A program made the translations under genes and the position numbers. Below, piece after piece: positions 53,622-63,019 of a stretch of DNA of 64,000 nucleotides. This stretch comes from Kiritimatiellia bacterium. Lineage in GTDB: Bacteria; Verrucomicrobiota; Kiritimatiellia; JAAZAB01. The notes below the pieces were generated by a model that searched no databases, was not told the DNA's origin, and saw nothing but the letters and a program-made list of their open reading frames with translations. The stretch spans positions 1-64,000 of the forward strand of contig JAQUMN010000008.1 in assembly GCA_028718125.1 (NCBI GenBank). The letters run 5' to 3'. The first letter of the stretch is position 1. Each line of letters opens with the position of its first letter.

Positions 53622-53668
53622 CGGTAATCGCAAATCCTAAATCTTAAATATGAAATCGGCAATCAGAT
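53622..53668. repeat. degenerate heptanucleotide array
   Basis: Units AATCGCA, AATCCTA, AATCTTA, AATATGA, AATCGGC, AATCAGA fill the gap between the FHA-MoxR and FadL-like genes. Confidence 0.7.
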
Positions 53669-53669
53669 A

Positions 53670-55022
53670 TTATGCGGTGTAGTCGGATTCCGCGGGTTCC
53701 GGGATGGCCGCCAGCAGTTTTTTGATCAGGTCCATCGAGGTCAGGCCTTCGGAATCGGCGGCAAAATTAGTATAGATCCGATGCTTCAGAACGGGAATCG
53801 CTGCGATTTTAATGTCGTTGCAGCTGACGTGAATCCGTCCGCCCAGAACGGCCTGGGCCTTGGCGGCCAGAATTAAAAACTGCCCGGCCCGCGGCCCCGC
53901 ACCGATGTGCACGTATTCCTTGATAAAATCCGGCGCCTTTTCGTTTCCTGGCCGGGTGGCGCGCACCAGGCGGATTGCGTATTTGATCACGTGTTCGGAT
54001 ACCGGGATCTTGCGGACGACCTGCTGGAGCTGGATTACCTGCTGTTTGTTCAGGACTTTTTGCGGCTTGGCGGTCTGCGTCACGGTTGTCGTGCGGATAA
54101 TGACTTCCTCTTCATGCTCGAGCGGATAATCCACCCAGATGTTGAACATGAAACGGTCCATCTGGGCCTCCGGCAGGGGGTAGGTGCCTTCCTGTTCAAT
54201 GGGATTCTGTGTCGCCAGCACAAAAAATGGCGCATCGAGGGTGTAGGTCACATTGCCGACTGTGACCCGCTTTTCCTGCATGGCCTCCAGCAGGGCTGCC
54301 TGGGTCTTCGGCGGCGTGCGGTTGATTTCATCCGCCAGCAGGAGATTGCAGAAAATCGGGCCGCGCATGAAGCGAAAAGACTTTTCGTTCGTGGTCCGGT
54401 TGGTCTCCAGAACCTCGGTGCCGGTGATGTCCGTCGGCATCAGGTCGGGCGTGAATTGGATGCGCTTGAAATCCATGTCCAGGACCTTGGCGATCGTGCT
54501 GACCATCAGGGTCTTGGCCATGCCGGGCATGCCGACCAGCAGGGCGTGCCCGCCGGCAATCATGCACATGAGTATCTGCTCGAGCACCTCGCGCTGCCCG
54601 ACAATGACCTTGGCCGTTTCCGAGCGAATGACATCCATGTGCTTGCTCATCTGCTCGACCAGCGCCAAGTCGTCCGCCGTGGCCGCCGATGCCGGGGTCG
54701 CGCCGGCTTTGTCCGGCGGCGCCTGTTCCGCGTGCCCATCGGCATGGAAAAGGATTTTGGTGTCGCCGATTTCAATCAGGTCGTTGTCCCGCAGGGTAAC
54801 CGTGGAAATCTTCCGCTGGTTGACCAGCGTGCCGTTTGTGCTGCTCAGGTCGGTCAGCATCCATTCGTCCTTTTCGCGATAGAGTCGCGCGTGGTGCGAG
54901 GATGCGCGGTTGTCTTCCATGATCAGGTCGCAATCGTCGTGCCGTCCGAGTACGAGGTCGGCGGACTGCAGGTCGATAATTTCGTTGTTGGTTACGCCGC
55001 CGGTAATTATGATTTTAGCCAT
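53670..55022 (-). CDS. FHA-MoxR AAA+ ATPase fusion
   Basis: A 450-aa cytoplasmic ATPase with a phosphopeptide-reading domain. The start at 55022 (MAKIIITGGV) has a strong AAGGAG. FHA domain about 1-95: G26-R27 in LVLGRHDDCD, SSHHARL at 41-47, and the SSTNGTLVN loop. Linker to about 125. MoxR core: VGMPGMAKT (Walker A), LLADEINRTPPKTQAALLEAMQE (Walker B) and ATQNPIEQEGTYPLPEAQMDRF. MoxR proteins act as chaperone ATPases for envelope complexes; the FHA domain suggests control by Ser/Thr phosphorylation. In front on the same strand are the secreted and membrane genes 55196-64000. Confidence 0.95.
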   Translation of the reverse strand: MAKIIITGGVTNNEIIDLQSADLVLGRHDDCDLIMEDNRASSHHARLYREKDEWMLTDLSSTNGTLVNQRKISTVTLRDNDLIEIGDTKILFHADGHAEQAPPDKAGATPASAATADDLALVEQMSKHMDVIRSETAKVIVGQREVLEQILMCMIAGGHALLVGMPGMAKTLMVSTIAKVLDMDFKRIQFTPDLMPTDITGTEVLETNRTTNEKSFRFMRGPIFCNLLLADEINRTPPKTQAALLEAMQEKRVTVGNVTYTLDAPFFVLATQNPIEQEGTYPLPEAQMDRFMFNIWVDYPLEHEEEVIIRTTTVTQTAKPQKVLNKQQVIQLQQVVRKIPVSEHVIKYAIRLVRATRPGNEKAPDFIKEYVHIGAGPRAGQFLILAAKAQAVLGGRIHVSCNDIKIAAIPVLKHRIYTNFAADSEGLTSMDLIKKLLAAIPEPAESDYTA

Positions 55023-55195
55023 AGATAATAACTCCTTGCTGTGTTCGGTTCTGTGCAGGCGTTTAGGAACGCCGAAATTGGGCCGGGAACCCGACAAATC
55101 CTATGCCGGCTTGACAACATCCGGCTCGCTGGCCCGTTTAAGCGCTCGCCTTAGTTTCTAATTTCACGTTTTCAATTTCAAGCCGTAAACGGCAT

Positions 55196-55987
55196 TCATT
55201 GCTTGGATATTGATGCTCCCTGCCTCAGGTTGATTTCCCCCAGGTCCTTTTCTGTGTCCACCACCCGGATGCCGCCCAGCACGGGAAAATAATAATGGAG
55301 CAGGAGCCCTTTGACATCCCCGGGGTCCACCTCCGTTCGCAAAATCTCGCGCGTCATTACCAGCTGCCAGCCGGTGTCCCCGACGTCTTCCAGGAATGCC
55401 AGTTTTAGGCTGCGCACCTGGATGTCAGTGCGGGTCGTGTGGTCCTGCAGGGTTATGGGGAGTGTGCGCGCTTCCTGCAGAACACAGCGAGCCTTGCCGC
55501 TGCGCCCGGTCGTGCCTTCACAGCGATGGATTTTCTTCGTGTCGAAAAACGGAACGGACTTATTAACCATGAAGGCAATGGCCTGCCGATCCCGGTCGGT
55601 CAGCGTATCGGGGTCGCGTGCCAGCCGGCAACCTTCGTAAAAGCTGTCGCGGGTCACCAGCATCAGGTCGTAAATCGCCGTCGGCAGCCCGGTGAACCGA
55701 ATTTCTTTCCCGTCCTTCGAAACCGCGCCCTGATAAACCAGTTTCGGGTTGCCGCTGTCAATCGCAAACGCCTGCTGAATGGGCTTGGCGGTGAGCGCCA
55801 TTTTGGCGTAAATGCCGCCCGACGCGGCGGGATCGCTCCTGGTATACAGCCGGGAGGACTGCTTGGTGCCCGTAAATTCGCCGGCCGGAAGCTCGGGAGC
55901 AGGCGATAGAAATGAGAGGCCGACGAAAAAACACGCAAACTTCAATGGAATGCGCCGCCGTAAAAGCGTCAAACCGGAATTGAACAT
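55196..55987 (-). CDS. secreted protein of unknown function
   Basis: A 263-aa protein with an N-terminal signal-like helix (about 16-35, FACFFVGLSFLSPAP). Features include GGIYAKMALTAKPIQQAF, RFTGLPTAIYDLMLVTRDSFYEGCRL and ITREILRTEVDPG-like C-terminal strands (seen as VMTREILRTEVDPGDVKG). I do not recognise a family. It lies 20 bp after the PA14-like gene and 173 bp before the FHA-MoxR gene, so it is in the same operon-like run and may be part of an envelope complex. Confidence 0.6.
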   Translation of the reverse strand: MFNSGLTLLRRRIPLKFACFFVGLSFLSPAPELPAGEFTGTKQSSRLYTRSDPAASGGIYAKMALTAKPIQQAFAIDSGNPKLVYQGAVSKDGKEIRFTGLPTAIYDLMLVTRDSFYEGCRLARDPDTLTDRDRQAIAFMVNKSVPFFDTKKIHRCEGTTGRSGKARCVLQEARTLPITLQDHTTRTDIQVRSLKLAFLEDVGDTGWQLVMTREILRTEVDPGDVKGLLLHYYFPVLGGIRVVDTEKDLGEINLRQGASISKQ

Positions 55988-56007
55988 GGTGGTTTCCCCT
56001 GTCGCAA

Positions 56008-58512
56008 TTATTCCGCCGGATTTTCATCCGTGGTTTTAGCCCCTTCCGGATCATCGGTCCCGGCCGGCGCAGGCTTTATCTTGAACTCTTTGATTCCGAA
56101 TAGTTTGGTCAGGCCGGCGCCGTCCACCTTTTCGGAGGCCGTCCAATCCTGCGACCAGGCATCAATATCGACTGCCAACTTGCCGTCGGCCGGGGCCGCG
56201 GCCAGCATGCCCTTGACTTCTGCGGCCAGCGGATGATTGGGGAGTCGCTTGATGATCTGCGCGGCAAGTTCCCGCGCCTCTTTGTCCCGATCCAACATGG
56301 TCAGGCAATATAATTCCATTCGCATAATCTGCGGGAGAGAGTTGCTCAGGTCTACCGCCTGCCGGTAGGTCATCAGAATTTTCTGGGCCCGTTTAAACTG
56401 CTTGAGCGCAAGGTAATATTCCGCTTCGGCCAGCGGAAAATCGCCGGCCAACTTGTCGAGCGGCAATTCCATCTCCCATTGGTCCAGTGTGTTCCGGGCT
56501 TCGAAATATGCCTGCTGGCCGATAAGGCTGCGCACGGTTGAATAAAAGGCCGCTGCGCGCACCGCGGAAACTTTCCATGTATCAATGGTTTTTGGTGCGC
56601 CAGAATCCATTGCCGCGCCGGCCGGAGCGATGGTCTTCACGGCTTGCTGACGCCCCCTGCTTTGTTCCGCCGCGCCGACCGGCTTGCTGCCGGGCCGCGG
56701 ACTAAACGCGGCATTGTGCGTGCGCTGATTATCATCCGGCTTAATGTATGCCCCGGGCGTGGCCGGATGGGCCTGGCTCTGGCGGGATTCCTGGGCCTGG
56801 GCATAAAAGCGCTGGGCCAGCTCCGGATGCCCGTTGAACAGGTCCACGTCCCCCATGCGGATCATGGCCAGTTCCGTCTGCTGCAGTCCGGCCGCTGCGC
56901 CGGAAAATGCATTCGCCGCCAAGCGTGCCTGGTCAATATTGCCGGCCTCAAAAATATAGAACTCCACCCGGCGGGCTTTCCATGCCCCAATTCGCGCCGC
57001 GGTTTTCTCCTCTTTCTCGAACCGGTTCAGCCAAGTAACCGTTAATTTAGGGTTCGCCTGGCGCAGCGCCGCATAAAAGATGTCTTCCAACAGCCAGCGC
57101 CTGGTATCGTCCAGCCTCAAAATATCAGCGCGCGACCGCTCAAACAGTTCGCTCAGCAGGGCGTAGTCGCTATGGAAATCAATGGCGGACATGAAGCCCT
57201 CCCACAGCGTCGCATTCCACAGTTCGCATGGCCGCTTGCCGGCGGGAGTGGCGCGGCACATGGCCAGGAACAGGTCCCGTACCTTGCTCCGATCCTCTGC
57301 GCTGTTGATTGATAGCCACCCCGGTTCGCCAATCGAATCAAGCATTTTCGGGAAGATAAGTTTGGAACAGGTGGATTTGCCGTTGCCGCCGGACATGGTC
57401 AGGGAAACCCGCTGGCTGCCCGTGCCGCCGTAAAGCCAGTCCGCCTGCGGGCCGAGCAGTTTTCGGCCGCCGCCAAAGTCCCACTCGTAGACCGTGTTGG
57501 TCGGCAGTTTGTCGCTGCCGAAGGCATCAAACCGGATGAGGCAGACGGGGTCTTGGCCGGGTTTAAGAGTTGCCTCCCACCGGTAGGCGATAATCGCCAA
57601 TGGCCCCTGTCTGGAGTATGCTGCCGTCGGCGCGGCTACGCCGGAATGGACAAAGTCATACTCCTCCATTGGCGCGGTCACCCTTCGGTTGGGAAGTTTC
57701 GGATTGGTCGGTTCATTGGGCTGGGCCTCGCCGGCCTGTTGCCAGCCAAGCTGGCATTCCCGGCCTTTGGCTGTCTGCGTAAAATGAAAATACTCGATCC
57801 GATGGTTCCCGACGCTGAGGTCAATCCAGGCGCCTTTATCCGCATACTGGCCGCCTGTGCGGTTGTGCAGACCAGGCCAGCCGCAGACCAGTTTGCCGTC
57901 AATGGAAAATTCGGAGCCGTCCTTTGAGACAGTATAGAAATATGTCTTGCCGGCCTTTTTTATGTCAAACCAGCCGGAATAATACGAGGAAGAATTCTCG
58001 TCCTGGCCGACCGGGGAAATGGAATGGAATATTCGTTCCACGAGCGCGAAATGCACGTCCGGCCCAACGGGCATTTTTGCGGCCAGTGCATGCGCCTGGT
58101 CCAGTCCCGGGTTTCTGCCGTTATGCACGAAGAGCATCAGACTGGGACGCAGCGGCGCGCTGGCCTTGGGGTAGTCCGGGGAAGGTGAAACGTAAATCCA
58201 GGCTCGCACTGCGGGGCTGTCCTCGAACACGAGGGCCAGGCCCTCTTCCGGATTATGCCACAGGAGGTTGGCTTTCAGCGGCTTGCCGGCTTCATCCAGA
58301 ACGTCGGCCTTGAGTTTGCCTTTGGGCAGAATGCCGCCGTCCGGCAGGATGGCCACAATGCCGGCCTCGGGAATTGCCGGGCGGGAAGTAATTTGCACGT
58401 CGAACCGCGCGCCCGCGCCGGCTATTTGCCAGGAGTCCTGCGCCCAGACGGTGATTCCGCCAAGGAGAATCAACGACCACATTCCTATGCGCCAATGTTT
58501 GTTCATAATCAT
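56008..58512 (-). CDS. large secreted PA14/PKD/TPR-like protein
   Basis: An 834-aa periplasmic or surface protein (ATG 58512, MIMNKHWRIG; a second ATG 6 bp on is possible). A signal peptide is followed by an N-terminal beta domain. A PA14-like domain (about 170-250) has SSSYYSGWFDIKKAGKTYFY and SKDGSEFSIDGKLVCGWPG. A PKD-like segment has VYEWDFGGG and SQRVSLTMSGGNG. The C-terminal half is helical TPR-type repeats (about 500-770). Pro/Ala-rich tail. Function unknown; it fits carbohydrate or protein binding in an envelope complex. Confidence 0.7.
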   Translation of the reverse strand: MIMNKHWRIGMWSLILLGGITVWAQDSWQIAGAGARFDVQITSRPAIPEAGIVAILPDGGILPKGKLKADVLDEAGKPLKANLLWHNPEEGLALVFEDSPAVRAWIYVSPSPDYPKASAPLRPSLMLFVHNGRNPGLDQAHALAAKMPVGPDVHFALVERIFHSISPVGQDENSSSYYSGWFDIKKAGKTYFYTVSKDGSEFSIDGKLVCGWPGLHNRTGGQYADKGAWIDLSVGNHRIEYFHFTQTAKGRECQLGWQQAGEAQPNEPTNPKLPNRRVTAPMEEYDFVHSGVAAPTAAYSRQGPLAIIAYRWEATLKPGQDPVCLIRFDAFGSDKLPTNTVYEWDFGGGRKLLGPQADWLYGGTGSQRVSLTMSGGNGKSTCSKLIFPKMLDSIGEPGWLSINSAEDRSKVRDLFLAMCRATPAGKRPCELWNATLWEGFMSAIDFHSDYALLSELFERSRADILRLDDTRRWLLEDIFYAALRQANPKLTVTWLNRFEKEEKTAARIGAWKARRVEFYIFEAGNIDQARLAANAFSGAAAGLQQTELAMIRMGDVDLFNGHPELAQRFYAQAQESRQSQAHPATPGAYIKPDDNQRTHNAAFSPRPGSKPVGAAEQSRGRQQAVKTIAPAGAAMDSGAPKTIDTWKVSAVRAAAFYSTVRSLIGQQAYFEARNTLDQWEMELPLDKLAGDFPLAEAEYYLALKQFKRAQKILMTYRQAVDLSNSLPQIMRMELYCLTMLDRDKEARELAAQIIKRLPNHPLAAEVKGMLAAAPADGKLAVDIDAWSQDWTASEKVDGAGLTKLFGIKEFKIKPAPAGTDDPEGAKTTDENPAE

Positions 58513-58549
58513 TTTTTCAAACTTGCCCTCGTGCCCGTCCATTCGCGCT

Positions 58550-61500
58550 TCAAGGTGCCGCGCTCAAGGACTTGAAATATTCCGACACTAATTCACGGTA
58601 AGCGGCCGGCGCTTCGTCGCGCACGCCGGCCAATTGATCGTCAAGCGGCGGCGCGCCTGGTGCCGCGCTGTCGGCCGATTCCATGGCCGCGCCGCCAAGT
58701 TCGGTCTGTGTTTTTTTCAGGGAGGCCACGGCGCGCCGCTGGAATTCGCGCACCTGCTGGATGGGATATCCCTTGGCGATGGCGTCCTCGGCCTTCTGCA
58801 TCCAGAGGATTGCTTCATCCAGAGATCCGGTTCGCACGTGGGACAACTCGGAGCGGGCATACAGCGCCTGCGCATTGCGCTTAAGCATGGCCTGCAGGCC
58901 TACTTCGGAGCCTTGCTTGATCTTGGAATCGCGGCGCGGGCCCGAGCCGGACATACCGAGCTCGTCGCCGTATCCGGCGCCCTTGCCGCCGCCGGTGGCC
59001 TTGGCTTCAGAGTGGCCATCCTCCTGTACCTGGCCCGATTGCGCGGCGTCCTGCGTCATGCGCTTCTCGATGTTTTCGTCGCCTTCGTTAATTTTGCCGG
59101 AGCCGGCCGAGGTCTCGCCGTTGGCCATGCCTTTGCGGCCGACGATTGAGCGGCCGTCCTGCTCCCTGTGATCGGGCGTGGTGTTGCCTGATTTGCCCTT
59201 GGCCGAATATGACGCCGTGAGCCCTTCCATAATATCCGCGCCCATTTCCGAGTCGGGATTGAGCAGGTTGAGCGCCGAATCAGCCTTTTCCTTGGCGATA
59301 CTCTCTTCCTGTTTTAACAGGTCGCCGATGATATCTTCCATTTCCGATGCCAGGGGAATAATCGGGACCTTGGGCATTTCCTGCTGATCGAAGTTCTCGA
59401 AATCGTTCTTTGTTGTTTTGGGCTGGTCCCGCAGCCATGACTCGACGTCGTCGAGTCTTTTCTTGGTATTTTGCATGGCTTCGGTCGATTCCAGGTAAAA
59501 ATCCTCCTTCTGCCAGCCCTTTCTTGCGGCGATGCCGAATTTGTCCGAGCCTATTTTCTGCTTCACTTCTTCAAATACCTGGAAGACGTCCGTCACCAGG
59601 TCGTTGCCCACGGGCAGCTCGGGAAATATTTGCAGGTCGGTGGCAATCTGCAGGAGCGATTCTTTCATCTGCTCGTGCAATTCCACGTATTCCTCCTCGA
59701 GATCGTTCGTCGCTTTCTTGGATTTGTCTTCCTGCCGCAGGGTTTCCCGGATGGCGTCCACGCTCTTTGATTCCAATTCGAGCAACTTATCCATTTTCTT
59801 GCTGGCTTCCTGCAATGCCTCGCACGCGTCGGCCGTCTTTTGGGTGGCCGCCTGAATGCGCCAGTTGTTGAGCAATTTCTGGAATTCCATGAGCGATGTC
59901 AGTGTCCTGGCCTGCGGCGGAATTGCCAGGTCCGGTTGTTTGTTCTGGAGGCACTCGGCGGCTTTCAGCATCAGGGCCGCCAGCTTGTTGCTTTCGCAGC
60001 CGTCGGCAATCAGGGTTAAAAACTTGCTGAATTCCATTTCGCTCGCAGTCAGGGTTGTGGCGTCTTTCCGGCAGGACTGAACGAACTCCGTCAGTTCGCC
60101 GGCCAGCCGGTCCTGCTTATCCACCAGGGCCGTGTTAAGCGCCGCGGCGTTGGTGACCCCGGCCTTGGTCTGGGCGAGGGCGCTGCCCTGGCCCTTAACC
60201 AGGGCGTCCAGCTGGCCCAGCAATCCGGTGATCTCCTGGTTGCGCTTGACGGTATCAACCGCGGATTCCGTGCCGGTCAGGACGCGCAAAATCTGCGTTT
60301 CCAGCAGGATGGCGCGCCTGGCAAGCACGAGTTTTTGGGTAGTTTCGGCGCCTGGAATGCGCGTCAGAACATCAATAACCTCCGTCATCATGCCAAGGTA
60401 CAGTTTGCGGACCGGCGCGGTCAATGTCCCCAGCGGCTTTTTGGGATCGGCAATTAATTGACCGGCAATGCTGCGGATGACCTGCTGGGCCTGGGCCGCG
60501 TCCCGCCACTCGGAGGGCTTGACCGTCCCCACTGCATCGCCCTGCGCAGCACTGCGGGCAGGTTGCAGAGCAGTTTCCAGGCTGGTTGTCTTTTCCAGGT
60601 TCTCACGCTGGCGCTCCACCAGACCTTTCATCGTTTCCGACAGCTTATCGGCCGCAGCCTTGCTTTGCACGGCAACTGCCCTGGGCGTGGGCCATTCAAA
60701 TACGATCGGCGCCGAAATCGTCCGGTTCGGCTCGCTGCCGGAGCGGTTATCCACGGCCACGATCCGGAAAGCCAGCGGCTCGTTCATTCGGAACGGCAAT
60801 CCCTCGCCGTTCCAATTTGTGGCAAATGCGCGTGTTCCGTCCAGCGACCACGCCTGGATCTCTGTGCCGGAAATATTATCCCGTCCCGCGCTTTTTTCCT
60901 GGGACGGAATCGTTTCCAGGCGAACGGACACGAGCCCGAAATCATCGCTGACTTCCCAATGGATGCGCGGCGCGGCGCCGGCTGCCAGCCGGATGCGGGT
61001 TGTGGGCGCTATGACGTGGATCGCCGGGGCGGCATCCGGAATAATCTCGATCTTCAATGTTGTTTCGGTGGTGGCGCCGTGTGCATCGCGGGCCGTGATA
61101 ACGAGCGGATGGGTAGACGCCAGCACAACCCGTCCGCTCCACGATTGGCCGCGGTCGGGCGACTCCAGCGCCACGGGGTTGGTGGTCACCGCCGTGGCGG
61201 AGACAAGCGCCCGGTTGCACTCCAAGTCTAAGGTCAGGATCGAATCCTGGGGCAGGGCTGGTGTTGCGGTCAGGCCGTTAAAGCGCAGGGCGCCCAGGCG
61301 GGTCATGGCCGGCGGCGTCGCCTCAACCTCCAGCCGTGAAAATGCCAGCGGCGGCAACGCCTGCACGGTAAAGCGTTCCGACACGGCATCCCCGGCGCGG
61401 AAGCGGTACTGATACCCGGTGGCGATGCGCGGGATCTGGTGGGCATAGGTTTCCTCGCCATCCCCGGTCAATCGTCCCAATTTTATGACACTGCGCTTGT

Positions 61501-62179
61501 CGTCCTCCGGCCAGAGGTCAAGATAAACCATCTGGCCTTTCTTGCCCGACACTTTGCAGGCCAGCGCCAGGGAGGAGCCCTTGAGAACAGCGCTGTCGCC
61601 CGGCGTGACGCCATGGATGACAGCCAGAGTAATCGGCGCGCGCGGCGAGAACGGGTTGAGCATGCGCGCCAGGGCGTTGTTCCAGGCGCCGCCGACCAAT
61701 GCGCCGGTGGCAACGAGCGCCAAACACGCCAGGAATAACAAGGCATATGCGCGCAATCGGGCCTTGCGGTCCTGCAGGGCTTTTATGTTGACTATTCTCC
61801 AGTCAGGCGCGTTGCGCTCAACGTATTTCTGCTCCATCGGGTCGGCATTCGCGTGCTGGGAAAATTGAAGCGTGTTGATGAGGTGGTTATCCAGCTTCGG
61901 AAACGAGTTCTCGATCCGCGCCGCCACGCCGCAGGGCGTGCGTTTGTTCCTGAGCGCGGCGGCGATATACCATAATCCGACTGCGGCTCCGGCCAGCAAA
62001 AACAGCCAGGCGGTCAGCCGCCCCGTGCGCTGGTAGCGGAAGAATATGTCGGAAAGCGCCAGTAGCCACAGCCATATTATGGCGGAGGCGACAAGCAGAA
62101 CGGCCCTAATCTCCGCCTGCCAGCGATTAAGGATTCGCCCGATGCGGGTCAATTCGTTTTGTAATCCGAGCGGAGACAT
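58550..62179 (-). CDS. DUF4175-like giant membrane protein with coiled coils
   Basis: A 1209-aa protein. Three N-terminal membrane helices (about 25-75 and 145-165: VLLVASAIIWLWLLALSDIFF, LTAWLFLLAGAAVGLWYIAA, ALLFLACLALVATGALVGG) frame a segment with ARIENSFPKLDNHLINTL. Beta-sandwich repeats to about 500 include the HWEVSDDFGLVSVRLE motif common in DUF4175-like and related PVC proteins. A long alpha-helical, coiled-coil-rich region (about 510-950) and a Gly-rich acidic segment (MGADIMEGLTASYSAKGKSG) follow. Such genes accompany MoxR-DUF58-VWA sets. It probably works as a scaffold in the inner membrane. Confidence 0.75.
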   Translation of the reverse strand: MSPLGLQNELTRIGRILNRWQAEIRAVLLVASAIIWLWLLALSDIFFRYQRTGRLTAWLFLLAGAAVGLWYIAAALRNKRTPCGVAARIENSFPKLDNHLINTLQFSQHANADPMEQKYVERNAPDWRIVNIKALQDRKARLRAYALLFLACLALVATGALVGGAWNNALARMLNPFSPRAPITLAVIHGVTPGDSAVLKGSSLALACKVSGKKGQMVYLDLWPEDDKRSVIKLGRLTGDGEETYAHQIPRIATGYQYRFRAGDAVSERFTVQALPPLAFSRLEVEATPPAMTRLGALRFNGLTATPALPQDSILTLDLECNRALVSATAVTTNPVALESPDRGQSWSGRVVLASTHPLVITARDAHGATTETTLKIEIIPDAAPAIHVIAPTTRIRLAAGAAPRIHWEVSDDFGLVSVRLETIPSQEKSAGRDNISGTEIQAWSLDGTRAFATNWNGEGLPFRMNEPLAFRIVAVDNRSGSEPNRTISAPIVFEWPTPRAVAVQSKAAADKLSETMKGLVERQRENLEKTTSLETALQPARSAAQGDAVGTVKPSEWRDAAQAQQVIRSIAGQLIADPKKPLGTLTAPVRKLYLGMMTEVIDVLTRIPGAETTQKLVLARRAILLETQILRVLTGTESAVDTVKRNQEITGLLGQLDALVKGQGSALAQTKAGVTNAAALNTALVDKQDRLAGELTEFVQSCRKDATTLTASEMEFSKFLTLIADGCESNKLAALMLKAAECLQNKQPDLAIPPQARTLTSLMEFQKLLNNWRIQAATQKTADACEALQEASKKMDKLLELESKSVDAIRETLRQEDKSKKATNDLEEEYVELHEQMKESLLQIATDLQIFPELPVGNDLVTDVFQVFEEVKQKIGSDKFGIAARKGWQKEDFYLESTEAMQNTKKRLDDVESWLRDQPKTTKNDFENFDQQEMPKVPIIPLASEMEDIIGDLLKQEESIAKEKADSALNLLNPDSEMGADIMEGLTASYSAKGKSGNTTPDHREQDGRSIVGRKGMANGETSAGSGKINEGDENIEKRMTQDAAQSGQVQEDGHSEAKATGGGKGAGYGDELGMSGSGPRRDSKIKQGSEVGLQAMLKRNAQALYARSELSHVRTGSLDEAILWMQKAEDAIAKGYPIQQVREFQRRAVASLKKTQTELGGAAMESADSAAPGAPPLDDQLAGVRDEAPAAYRELVSEYFKSLSAAP

Positions 62180-62197
62180 TGCAGCATTCCCGTAAGT

Positions 62198-62905
62198 TCA
62201 GTTAATCATTTCCAGTATGACATCGTCCACGTAAAGGACGCCGAATTCCTGGCCGCCGGTGTTGCCGCCGATGGCGAATAGGTGGACAACCAAAAATTGA
62301 ATTTTATCACAATTTTCCCTGGCCAGTTTGCTCATCTTGGGATCGGGAAACGCATATGAGGCGCTGGTCCAGCCCTGATTCCGCGTGATCCCGCCCATGA
62401 TGCCGGATTTATCCGCGCCGAAATAAAGCCGGTCGAACCGGTAGCATTTGCGCAATTCCGCGAGTTTCGGGTGGGCGTGCGGTTTAATGCCCGGCCGCCA
62501 GCGATAGCCTTCCACGAAAATGCGGCAATCCGGCCCGGAGGTTTTTGCGATAGCCGTGAGCTTGTAGCGGGCGCCGGGAACGATGGGAATAGGGTCGCTA
62601 TCCACCGTCACGCCCTGGTTCCAAAGGTGGTCCTGATCGGCCTTCAGGGCGAGCACATGCTTCTTCGAGCCTTCATTCGTGACGCACACGAAAGTGTGGT
62701 TGGCGGCAAGCCATTCGTTGCCGGTGTCCTCGTAGTTATATTTCCAGCCATGCAGAAATTCGTTCGTATCGTCGAAATGGCCGTTGACTGCCAGGTTCGG
62801 TCCCGCCCAGGCAGAGGAAAGAAGAAATGCAGAATGCAGAATGAAGAATGCAGAATGAAGAACACCGGAACGAATCTTTCGCCCTTTAAATAAATATTGC
62901 GACAT
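62198..62905 (-). CDS. secreted carbohydrate-binding-like protein with repeat-derived signal peptide
   Basis: A 235-aa protein. The signal peptide (about 1-34) has the core HSAFFILHSAFLLSS, coded by a heptamer array at 62825-62860. The mature part starts GPNLAVNGHFDDTNEFLHGW, a CBM4/9-like (galactose-binding-like) opening, with a later FGVLYVDDVILEMI strand, as in that fold. AATATTTATTT-like AT-rich sequence precedes the start; no good ribosome-binding site. It stands between the GATase-like and DUF4175-like genes. Confidence 0.7.
   Translation of the reverse strand: MSQYLFKGRKIRSGVLHSAFFILHSAFLLSSAWAGPNLAVNGHFDDTNEFLHGWKYNYEDTGNEWLAANHTFVCVTNEGSKKHVLALKADQDHLWNQGVTVDSDPIPIVPGARYKLTAIAKTSGPDCRIFVEGYRWRPGIKPHAHPKLAELRKCYRFDRLYFGADKSGIMGGITRNQGWTSASYAFPDPKMSKLARENCDKIQFLVVHLFAIGGNTGGQEFGVLYVDDVILEMIN
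62825..62860. repeat. degenerate heptanucleotide array coding a signal peptide core
   Basis: Units AATGCAG, AATGCAG, AATGAAG, AATGCAG, AATGAAG on the plus strand; on the minus strand they read as HSAFFILHSAF in the signal peptide of 62198-62905. Confidence 0.85.
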
Positions 62906-62978
62906 ATGCTTGCGCCCTCATTGTGTAAATTATGTGCTTTTTGCGGATAATTGTACGGCCTTGTAATTTTGCCTGTCT

Positions 62979-63015
62979 GTAAATCGCAAATCCGATATCG
63001 AAAATCGAAAATTCT
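62979..63015. repeat. degenerate heptanucleotide array
   Basis: Units AATCGCA, AATCCGA, TATCGAA, AATCGAA, AATTCTT end right at the stop codon of the gene at 63020. Same family as the arrays at 47028, 47150 and 53622. Confidence 0.7.
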
Positions 63016-63019
63016 TCCG

